Shown one piece after another: positions 58,201 through 64,000 of a DNA stretch of 64,000 nt. The stretch lies in assembly GCF_963576615.1 (NCBI RefSeq), contig NC_088711.1:35204121-35268120 (forward strand), read 5' to 3'. The notes beneath the pieces were generated by a model that saw nothing but the letters and a program-made list of their open reading frames with translations, did not search any database and was not told the origin of the DNA. The DNA comes from Watersipora subatra (Eukaryota > Bryozoa > Gymnolaemata > Cheilostomatida > Watersiporidae). Every line of letters starts with the position of its first letter. Within the stretch, counting starts at the first letter, position 1. The position numbers and the translations under genes are program-made.

Positions 58201-61200
58201 ATAACTAAAACAGTATTTTCTTAAGAGAAACTTTTTCTGTGAGAATACATATATTTTGAAATATAATTTAAGCAACAAACTAGTATTTTTTCACTTCAAA
58301 TTTAAAGGTTGTTTTCTTGAAGGACAAAATCAGAGATATTTGGCTAACTTTCACTTTGTCCTTGACCTTAAGAGCGCTTGATGCAGGACATGTAATATAT
58401 AGCTGTTCTCATTTTATGCACCCCAACTAGTCGTGATGTCTCCAAAACAGTAGCTCGTATCCTAAATTTCAACGTGGTTAGCAGGTTAAGATTTGGCTTA
58501 AATCCTGGCTTGAAAATGAAAAAGACTCAAGAGTCTGGGCTTTATTTTATTCAAGACACATTAGCTGTTTATTGTGAGTTTTCCCGAAGGTAAGTGTATG
58601 GCATTGCCAATAATATCAAACATGGCGGATTTGTAGCTGAATAAAATAACATAGTGAAACAAGAACATTGACTGCAAAAAGCTGCTCGGTAACTTGAAAA
58701 GCGATGGCAACACCACTTTTCTTTTCTCATATGAATGGATCCAAGGTTTGTGTTTTAGCTGTCAGCAAGTGCTCTGAAAAAAGCTTTCTTATATGGTGTG
58801 CGCCAAACTGAATCCCCTTACGAGCAGTCCATGTAACACAGGTGTATATCAATCACTGCGTTTTCACTTTTCATGCTTCGAATAGTTTTGGAGTTGCTTC
58901 CACCCAGAATCATAGAAACGCTAAAATCCGCGTCCGTTTGATGCGCATTTTGCTTCTCTAGGTGGGTGCGAAAACATAACATGCTAAGCTCTCCCCAGTG
59001 GAGGTAAAAAGATTTTAGCACACAGCCACCCGAGTCTCTGCTATGAAAGCGTTCTACTGCTACTCACTACTGTTTCTGCTTGACTTTTTTTCCTTCACAT
59101 TAATATTTACATATTAAGGATGGGTTTATCGTAGGATGCCAAAATTCTTACTTTTTAGTTTGACTAGTAGACTACACATGAATTTAAGAGTGATCGTGAT
59201 CTGAAAGGCAGTCTACTTCAACAAGTTTTGTTTTGAGGGATACATCGCGAATCTTGGAAATATTTATAGTGCAACTCCAAGTCATCGAGACTAGGTGCGA
59301 ATTCGTCAGCAACAGGCAATTCGAAGCATAAAACCGTGGTTATTGTTTAGTAGGGAATACTTGTTACTTGGCTTGGCAAAATTCTACAGTAACATGTGAT
59401 TTCTTTTTGCTATTTCAAAGGATAGTTGCAGCGTTATAACCTTAAATCAAGGCTGTTCACCTGCCAGTTATATTCCTTCATTAGATCTCAGTGGCTAAGA
59501 CTTTTAGTGACTCTTATTCTAAGGTTTATTTAGTAAACTCGTCTCTTATAAAAAGTGTTCACAAACAACCTACATTCAGTTGCCATGGTTCAAGATAGCC
59601 AATAATTGTGTGCAGTTAATTTTTGTCCTCTCGATGTCTGTGTCACTCTACAGGTGTGTGTCTTGGTATGCAGTGCGCAGTTATAGAGTTTGCCAGAAAT
59701 GTTTTGGGATGGAAAGATGCGCACTCTACTGAGGTGGATAGCGGAACGAAACATCCAATGGTTATCGATATGCCCGAGTTCAACACAGGTCAGATGGGAG
59801 GTACAATGAGGTTAGGTCTTAGGACCACAGTCATCAAGGATAAAGATTCAATCATGTGTGAGTTTTGACCAGTGCTGCTCTGTCTTATCGCCCATGTTTT
59901 ATGCATGGCTTCTTTACCTTCATTAGCCAACAACTCATTAAAAGTTAGTAGATTTTAAACATAATATCACAATGATCCTCAACTTGTGAATGTGTTTGTT
60001 GGCTTATAATAGTTGTTAGATATTTAAGTCTTGATTTAGATCATTATATAAGAATTTTTCGACATACGATTCCAAATTTTAGCAAATATTTATGTCAACA
60101 TGCTAATTGATGTACAACAGATAGCATCCGAAATCTCTTTAAACTTTTTAAGTTGAAGTAAAAATTGCAACAGTGCGTACGGCTGGACAATTCACAGTCG
60201 TATGCACTCAGTAGCGGAAGGGTTGACGATGAAAATTTACTTAATTATTACTGTGACAACTTGATTTATATATGTAATTAACTAAAGTATTTGTCATTAA
60301 TATATTTAGCTCCGTAAATAATTGAACAAAATATAAAGTATTTTTATAAGACCATTTATTTTCCACAACATACCTGAGTTTTGATTTACAAATCTCCAGT
60401 TGTAAGTGATTAAATTCGTATGTCAAAGTTCTGATCAACCCTTTGCTTTGTAATACTAAAAATTTTATAACAGCTAATGTGATAATGCTAGTATATATTA
60501 TCTTAACAGCTAATATGTTAACACTAGTGTATATTATCTTAACAGCTGATGTGTTGACACTAGTACTTATTATTATAACAGCTGATATGTTAATACTAGT
60601 ACATATCGTTAATATATATAAATATATATATGATATAATACATAGTACATATAGCATGGCTTTTTTAAAGCACCTCTTAATCAATACTAGGACTAACCAA
60701 GCATGTACACGTTTACATTCAAAATTGACTTCTTCAGCGTTGTTGGCCATGATGGATGTTTGAATCCGCCCATGTCTAACTTATGATAGTAAATCTTTGT
60801 TAGCTTTAGCCAATCCATAAGAAGATTGTAGAAGAGCCTTCTTTGCTAATTCTATAGACTTTAGTCTTTAAATGGAAGTATAATCGACAACTTGGTGGTT
60901 TGCATCCCTTTCAAAGTTGCAGTTTCTTGCCAAGCTAAAGTTATAATGGTGTCTTATTTATATTGGCCCATAGAGAAGAAGATTAAAAGTCAAGGAGTAA
61001 ATATATTCCATGGATTGTGTTTGATATTTTATAGGAATTAATTTATTATAGACAAGCTATACGGTAAAAAGTCAGAGATTCAAGAAAGACATCGACACAG
61101 ATATGAGGTGAACCCGGAAAAGGTGCCGGACCTGGAGAAGGCTGGACTCAAGTTTGTTGGCAAAGATATCAAGGGGGAGAGAATGGAAATTCTTGAACTT

Positions 61201-62881
61201 GATGGTAAGAAATCAGGTTTCTAATAGCTTCAACAAAAATCAATAGTCAGGATATGAAAACTCTTAGCGTAGCAGTAGAATGTTTAAGTGTTATAAGCAT
61301 TTCAATAGTCCGCTGAAAAGGTCTCAGTTGTTACAGTTGATTACTTTGTACAGTGGAACTTCTACTTCTGTTACATAAGTAGAAACCCATTTTATCATAG
61401 AACTGCCCTAACTAGTTCCAAAACTCGGACATAGCATTTGTATAAGTTATAAATACATGTAATGGTAAAAGCCTGTAGCGAATACATATTAGAATGCTAT
61501 TACTACATAAAAATAGAAAAGTACACATAGAAAGGAGAAAAACAGAAAAATAACAAATTAAAACTACAAGCAGTATGTTTGTTTACCTTTGACGTTAGCT
61601 GTCTAGACAAGGCTAAGCGAAGATCGCGTGAGTCGGAGAACGGCTGTCAGAAAAGGTGGGCGTTGTATTGTCTCGGCTTTTTTCAAAATAAATGTTTTTA
61701 AGAATGTAAGGAGAAAGATATTCAAATTGGCATAAACTGAAAAACTTCCGTGATGTGAAAAACACAGAACTCGAATGGCTAGAAACCGAAGTTGTCCTAC
61801 TCTGTATATGATACATGATAATTCCAAATTATACAACGAAGGAAAACAAAACACTTGTTTAATAACTTTTACTAGCAAATGAAGCCAGTTTACATCATAC
61901 CCCTAGGAAATAAACCAACGGCCCAAAATATGAAAGGCTTCTCAGCCTTTGCATCTGAAGAAATCTTTCCTCAACCGAAGCAAAATCTCTACCAAATTAT
62001 GTTTTATAACTTGAAACTTTGGATTTTGAGTTTTTCGTAGGCAGAGGTTTCACTGCATTTGGCCTTTATTCACTTGCTGTTTACAGCACACCAATTACGT
62101 TGTACATTTTTAACCATACAGAGATTATGCAGTTATGATTCTGTAGTAGGAGTAGGTAAGGTTCCCCTTTATATGCTGCTGTATTACCCAAAAAATGATC
62201 ACAGAGTTATGCGCCCTCATGTACTTTTCATTTCTCATCCTTATTAAAAAAAACTATTCTAAAACATTCACTAAATTTAGTGTGCTTTATATTTGTATGA
62301 AAATAAATTTGAATTTAATTTTGCTTATTTAATCTTATGTGGAAGCCTTTGTATTAATATCATCTTTTTTTATTAATATTGTTATCTGTAATCTTATGAT
62401 AAACAGGTATTGTGATAAAAATCTCACCCACCAGGCATTTACACCTTTGTGATGTTAAAATTGTCCAACTCTACCATGACTGTTGCCGCCAGGTAGAACC
62501 TTTTTAGCCATTTCAATAACTTTGACAGGTCACCCATATTATGTCGGTGTCCAATACCATCCAGAGTATCTCTCTCGGCCACTCAAGACTTCTGCACCTT
62601 TCCTCGGTCTCATCCTTGCCTCTACTAAAATGCTTAACAAGTACATCAGTGGAGACCACAAGTTATCTCCATGGCAAGACTTTGACATTGAGTCATCTGA
62701 TGAAGAGATCAGAAGCAGTCCAAAACTAGGAAAAAGATCAATGGAGGCAGGTGATGGCCAATCTCCTAGTAAAAAGTCAAAATTGACCAATGAGGAGTCC
62801 GGCGTTGCTGCAACTAACGGCCACTCTTTCAGACCAATCACAAATGGCAGTAGTAATTCTCATGAGTCTAACTGCAGTTAG
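40084..62881 (+). CDS. CTPS: CTP synthase (complete, 11 coding exons)
   Basis: The enzyme makes CTP from UTP, ATP and glutamine (or ammonia) in the cytosol, the last step of de novo pyrimidine nucleotide synthesis. The 11 coding exons sum to 1,905 nt (634 residues); the human enzyme has 591. All junctions are GT-AG with agreeing phases. The synthase domain (about 1-270) shows the P-loop [10 protein letters not shown] (8-17), [31 protein letters not shown] and [10 protein letters not shown]. The glutaminase domain carries the nucleophile in GVCLGMQ (Cys about 401) and the His-Glu pair in [11 protein letters not shown] (His 528, Glu 530). The oxyanion-loop segment reads VTGGFGIRG, with Thr where Pro is usual. 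The tail past about 545 is Ser/Lys-rich with a basic SPSKKSKL cluster. A 5' UTR exon must lie upstream, since an acceptor (ttgcag, 40076) precedes the ATG by 7 bases. Confidence 0.97.
40250..42320 (+). other. CTPS intron 1
   Basis: 2.07 kb. It contains an imperfect inverted repeat around 40340-40440 (TACATTAATAAATCTAATTT and its near complement). A GGTTCGAGTC word, like a tRNA B box, lies on the minus strand near 41995-42006, but no A box is seen. No gene. Confidence 0.7.
42321..42491 (+). CDS. CTPS: CTPS exon 2 (residues 56-112)
   Basis: Acceptor gtttactag, donor CAAGgtacag. Encodes [20 protein letters not shown] and [10 protein letters not shown], with the conserved Asp of DLDLG that binds metal in characterised CTP synthases. 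Confidence 0.95.
42492..43646 (+). other. CTPS intron 2
   Basis: 1.15 kb. It holds the TATGTCGTATAGTG tandem repeat at 43449-43575; otherwise nothing is recognised. Confidence 0.7.
43449..43575. repeat. 10-bp tandem repeat (GTCGTATAGT)
   Basis: About 12 units of GTCGTATAGT/GTCGTATGGT in CTPS intron 2. The minus-strand Tyr-Thr-rich frame over it is an artefact. Confidence 0.9.
43647..43747 (+). CDS. CTPS: CTPS exon 3 (residues 113-146)
   Basis: Acceptor tgtttcag, donor GAGgtttgt, phase 1 in and phase 0 out. Reads [20 protein letters not shown] and ends DVCVIE. Too short to stand out as an ORF. Confidence 0.95.
43748..44638 (+). other. CTPS intron 3
   Basis: 0.89 kb, with a short TATATACTATA palindromic tract at 44215-44250; nothing else is recognised. 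Confidence 0.6.
44639..44839 (+). CDS. CTPS: CTPS exon 4 (residues 147-213)
   Basis: Acceptor tttgctag, donor ATGgtaagt, 67 codons. [35 protein letters not shown] and the KTKPTQ motif are diagnostic of the synthase domain. Confidence 0.96.
44840..46855 (+). other. CTPS intron 4
   Basis: 2.0 kb, AT-rich. A 55-bp tandem repeat lies at 45690-45838; no gene is recognised. Confidence 0.65.
45690..45838. repeat. 55-bp tandem repeat, about 2.6 copies
   Basis: The unit includes AACTCTCCAGTTAGCCTTCT and ACGTAAGTTATATATAAGG with ATCTGGCTTATATAT. Confidence 0.85.
46856..46936 (+). CDS. CTPS: CTPS exon 5 (residues 214-240)
   Basis: Acceptor cttttttag, donor CAAgtaagt, 27 codons, phase 0 both sides. 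Reads [20 protein letters not shown], matching the family's VCR ... KISMF segment. Confidence 0.93.
47658..48934 (+). mobile_element. Tigger/pogo-type element, copy A (internally deleted)
   Basis: 1,277 bp, flanked by TA. Ends are CAGTAATACTTCAACTTACG (left) and CAGTCATACTTCGACTTATG (right, reverse complement). Inside, the N-terminal pogo/CENP-B type helix-turn-helix is readable: [20 protein letters not shown] followed by YDRNTSTI. A second, broken stretch reads [19 protein letters not shown]. The DDE catalytic domain is absent, so it is a non-autonomous deletion derivative. Confidence 0.88.
49074..50390 (-). mobile_element. Full-length mariner element
   Basis: 1,317 bp between TA dinucleotides. 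The ends are inverted repeats CGAGGGGCGATCGTAAAGTT and CGAGGGGTGATCATAAAGTT (reverse complement of the right end). One transposase gene fills the minus strand. Lengths of element and gene are those of intact mariners. Confidence 0.93.
49137..50192 (-). pseudogene. Mariner transposase (DD34D) with one in-frame TAG
   Basis: Catalytic Asp 1 is in [16 protein letters not shown], Asp 2 in [10 protein letters not shown] and Asp 3 in [15 protein letters not shown]. Counting through the stop, 34 residues separate the second and third Asp, the mariner DD34D signature. A TAG directly after [10 protein letters not shown] splits the gene (49419 boundary). The N-terminal HTH region is readable ([15 protein letters not shown]), but 50000-50110 is frame-damaged where a WHKRF-type motif would be expected. 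It is very close to intact but not functional as it stands. Confidence 0.9.
50416..51672 (-). mobile_element. Tigger/pogo-type element, copy B (internally deleted)
   Basis: 1,257 bp in the opposite orientation to copy A, flanked by TA. It encodes on the minus strand the same helix-turn-helix ([20 protein letters not shown]) and a cleaner second part ([20 protein letters not shown]), the CENP-B-type second DNA-binding helix bundle. The right terminus ends ...TTACTC instead of TTACTG. No DDE domain. Confidence 0.87.
52259..52416 (+). CDS. CTPS: CTPS exon 6 (residues 241-292)
   Basis: Acceptor ttcgctag, donor GAACGgtattt. Reads [20 protein letters not shown] and later [13 protein letters not shown], the end of the synthase domain and the interdomain helix. 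Confidence 0.95.
52417..53360 (+). other. CTPS intron 6
   Basis: 0.94 kb containing a tRNA-derived SINE head at 53033-53110; otherwise nothing recognised. Confidence 0.7.
53033..53110 (+). repeat. tRNA-derived SINE head
   Basis: GGTGTAGTTAGAGTG (A-box-like) and CAGTTCGAATATGA (B-box-like, near GGTTCGAATCC) lie about 35 bp apart, preceded by GTGGGTGGATGATT. The 3' end lacks CCA-stem pairing and no poly(A) tail is seen, so the full length is unknown. Confidence 0.55.
53361..53493 (+). CDS. CTPS: CTPS exon 7 (residues 293-337)
   Basis: Acceptor atcgctgtag, donor AAGgtacac. After completing an Arg codon it reads [20 protein letters not shown], the first strand of the glutaminase domain (LVGKYT). 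Confidence 0.95.
53821..53923. repeat. Two adjacent hairpins
   Basis: Arms 53821-53841 and 53846-53866 are exact 21-bp complements around a 4-nt loop. Immediately after, AATATCCCATGATACC at about 53885 pairs with GGTATTCATGGGATATT ending near 53921, with one mismatch. The 37-bp minisatellite starts right after the second hairpin. Confidence 0.9.
53924..54761. repeat. 37-bp minisatellite, about 23 copies
   Basis: The unit is CTCAGCTCAACCTGCCTCCA plus TGTTATGAGTATTTGCT (37 bp). Variant order shows a duplicated block: the run around 54060-54290 resembles 54360-54590. Confidence 0.95.
54818..55001 (+). CDS. CTPS: CTPS exon 8 (residues 338-398)
   Basis: Acceptor cactttag, donor CTCGgtgagt. Contains [20 protein letters not shown] and GIRGLEGKM, the glutaminase oxyanion segment. 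The Thr in IVTGGFG replaces the Pro of the usual VPGGFG. Confidence 0.95.
55002..55962 (+). other. CTPS intron 8, left part
   Basis: Holds a 66-bp perfect palindrome and a 17-bp-arm hairpin (55762-55778 with 55793-55809, loop 14 nt, arm TGAATAGCTCAACTAAA). No gene is seen. Confidence 0.7.
55283..55348. repeat. 66-bp perfect palindrome
   Basis: Two 33-bp arms with no spacer, centred on ACATGT at about 55315. The sequence is AT-rich (ACTATATATACTAATATTAT on the left arm). It can extrude as a cruciform. Confidence 0.92.
55963..57193 (-). mobile_element. Tigger/pogo-type element, copy C (internally deleted)
   Basis: 1,231 bp flanked by TA, with ends CAGTCATACTTCAACTTACG and CAGTAATACTTCAACTTACA (right, reverse complement). 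It carries the same HTH remnant as copies A and B, with more frame damage, and lacks the DDE domain. It lies in CTPS intron 8, in the same orientation as copy B. Confidence 0.87.
57539..57968. mobile_element. MITE-like element with CGGACTAT...GCCGC ends
   Basis: The left end TACCTACTATTCGGACTATT and the right end in reverse complement TACTGTATTTTTCGGACTAT are inverted repeats of about 25 bp. The right end holds four copies of a GCGG(T/C)TTATATAGGGGT word. No coding capacity. Confidence 0.7.
58080..58195. repeat. 21-bp tandem repeat, about 5 copies
   Basis: The unit is CACTCGTAATATCGTGTGAC plus one base. Confidence 0.9.
59654..59857 (+). CDS. CTPS: CTPS exon 9 (residues 399-466)
   Basis: Acceptor ctctacag, donor ATGTgtgagt. 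[20 protein letters not shown] carries the nucleophilic Cys. [19 protein letters not shown] follows. Confidence 0.96.
59858..61051 (+). other. CTPS intron 9
   Basis: 1.2 kb, AT-rich. A 36-bp repeat lies at 60466-60608. Open frames on both strands over it are artefacts. Confidence 0.65.
60466..60608. repeat. 36-bp tandem repeat, about 4 copies
   Basis: The unit is AACAGCTAATATGTTAACAC plus TAGTGTATATTATCTT (36 bp, divisible by three). Confidence 0.9.
61052..61204 (+). CDS. CTPS: CTPS exon 10 (residues 467-517)
   Basis: Acceptor tttattatag, donor GATGgtaaga. Reads [20 protein letters not shown] and later [20 protein letters not shown]. It is masked as an ORF because it is short. Confidence 0.96.
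61205..62528 (+). other. CTPS intron 10
   Basis: 1.3 kb. No recognised element; open frames at 61603-61878 (minus) and 62059-62247 (plus) have no domain or splice support. Confidence 0.55.
62529..62881 (+). CDS. CTPS: CTPS exon 11 (terminal, residues 518-634)
   Basis: Acceptor ctttgacag, stop TAG at 62879-62881. [17 protein letters not shown] holds the catalytic His and Glu. The tail after KLSPWQDF is acidic (ESSDEE), then basic and Ser-rich, typical of the regulatory tail in animal enzymes. Confidence 0.96.
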
Positions 62882-64000
62882 TTAATAGTACAGCTTCTAC
62901 TAAACTGTCAGTTGTCTGATCATTCTGCTAGATTAGTAATATTTAGTACTTATGGTGGTAATCCTGTGAGCTTGCACACTTGTGTTACTCAATAAGTTTT
63001 GAGGGTCTCATGCGTTGTTAATAGCTATTGTTGAATCTCATTAGTCTACCTTGAAAGTATTATTGGGAATCTCATAATTCCGACGAAATCATTCTTTCAT
63101 AGTTTTATTGACATTAATTTTGTAACATTTAAAAATGAACATGAATCAATAAAAATGAACAATAGAAAAGGTTTGTTGAACTATTTTATCTCTCAAAGAT
63201 TATTCAAACTGTTGCTCTGTAGAAGAGACCTTGCTATGTATGCTCCTCAACAAAGGATGCTCTTTGTTGAGGGAATACATCACTTGCCTTACAACGTGTT
63301 TGTAGGTTGATGATAACTTCTTATCTTACATTTTAGCATCTTTCATACATGTTTTATTTGTCCAAAATACTTGTATATTGCACTTGTCAATGAATATCAG
63401 ACTGTATAGCTAGACCAGCAGTAAATCAGTGAATAATCAACAACAACATGAGGTCATCACTAGCATAAAGTTTGATTGTTTGATATAGTTAAACACCAAC
63501 ATAAAGTCAGTAGAAGCCTGCCTTGTGTGGCTATCCGCTCTCATTTTTTTCACGGATTGTGCCTAATCTATTTCTGCTTCATACGAACCCAGAATAGACA
63601 CAACAATCGATTTGCTCTTTGAGTGTGGGAGTTATCACCTCGTTGATTTTAGGATTGTTGAGAGCGGACAATCGTTAATTGTGCTAAACAACAGTACATT
63701 TTACATATATAGGTATTCTAGTTTTATACTACATATATCATGAATGATAAATTCAGTGACTTGTGCGAATTAAAAAGCAGCTTAGTTTTTACATAATCCG
63801 ATCTTTGGCTGTGTAAATACAATTATTGTTTAACTGTAGTGACAGGCACTATCTAGGGAGATGAGCCTCAATGGAGTGCTAGCTTTACTGATGAGGAGTT
63901 GCCGTTCATGCGACTTTATTTAACCCAACTAGCTCAACGTGAAGTCTGCAATGCGAATTGCTTGACATGTACATCAATATAAAACAGTTGCATATCTAAT
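62882..64000 (+). other. CTPS 3' UTR and downstream flank
   Basis: The first canonical poly(A) signal is AATAAA at 63148-63153, giving a 3' UTR of about 290 nt. Nothing is recognised beyond it up to the window edge. Confidence 0.55.

Larger units (their letters stand above)
57194..59653 (+). other. CTPS intron 8, right part
   Basis: Holds a 430-bp MITE-like element and a 21-bp tandem repeat. 58200-59653 has no recognised gene; the minus-strand open frame at 58818-59021 has no domain. Confidence 0.6.

Noticed and set aside
60241..60763. Open frames on both strands in CTPS intron 9
   Set aside because: They depend on the 36-bp repeat, which is divisible by three.
61603..61878. Minus-strand hydrophobic frame in CTPS intron 10
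   Set aside because: No matching family, AT-rich, and no second exon seen.

Overview
The window is animal nuclear DNA, AT-rich and packed with repeats. Every recognisable gene is split by canonical GT-AG introns. The gene set fits a ciliated, probably marine, invertebrate: a zona pellucida (ZP) domain gene (a metazoan extracellular family), PIH1D2 (a dynein-arm assembly/HSP90 co-chaperone family member) and CTP synthase. The transposons (Ty3-type LTR element, mariner, Tigger/pogo, hAT, THAP/P-type, MULE) are also typical of invertebrates. I cannot name the species from sequence alone.

Layout. (1) 0-15.2 kb: 3' end of a ZP-domain gene on the + strand. Three exons are visible (7006-7206, 11996-12133, 15073-15178), separated by introns swollen with minisatellites of 30, 31, 54 and 23 bp units. 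Upstream lie a ~4.1 kb array of a 26-bp unit and a ~0.8 kb CATA/CGTA tetranucleotide array. (2) 15.6-17.7 kb: a complete four-exon PIH1D2 on the - strand. (3) 17.9-22.3 kb: a complete but dead 4.4 kb Ty3/gypsy-type LTR retrotransposon with a 5-bp target duplication, inserted 268 bp upstream of the PIH1D2 start codon. (4) 23.5-31.1 kb: a nest of inverted-repeat elements. A TTAA-flanked 887-bp element sits in the BED-finger exon of a hAT element (8-bp duplication). The hAT lies between ~480-bp inverted repeats, and all of this lies between ~190-bp inverted repeats 7.6 kb apart, together with THAP/P-type transposase remnants. (5) 31-40 kb: no intact gene; a MULE remnant, two MITE-like elements and AT-rich palindromes. 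(6) 40.08-62.88 kb: a complete CTP synthase gene on the + strand, 11 coding exons encoding about 634 residues. Its introns hold three internally deleted Tigger copies, one full-length mariner, a tRNA-derived SINE head, a 37-bp minisatellite and several perfect palindromes. (7) 62.9-64 kb: 3' UTR and flank.

The three host genes do not form a pathway. CTPS makes CTP from UTP, PIH1D2 is a co-chaperone and the ZP protein is extracellular. The strongest points are the exact exon structures (phases agree at every junction), the transposons bounded by target duplications, and the nested insertion whose removal restores a BED-finger reading frame. I saw no clearly new enzymatic system; the novelty is in repeat architecture.
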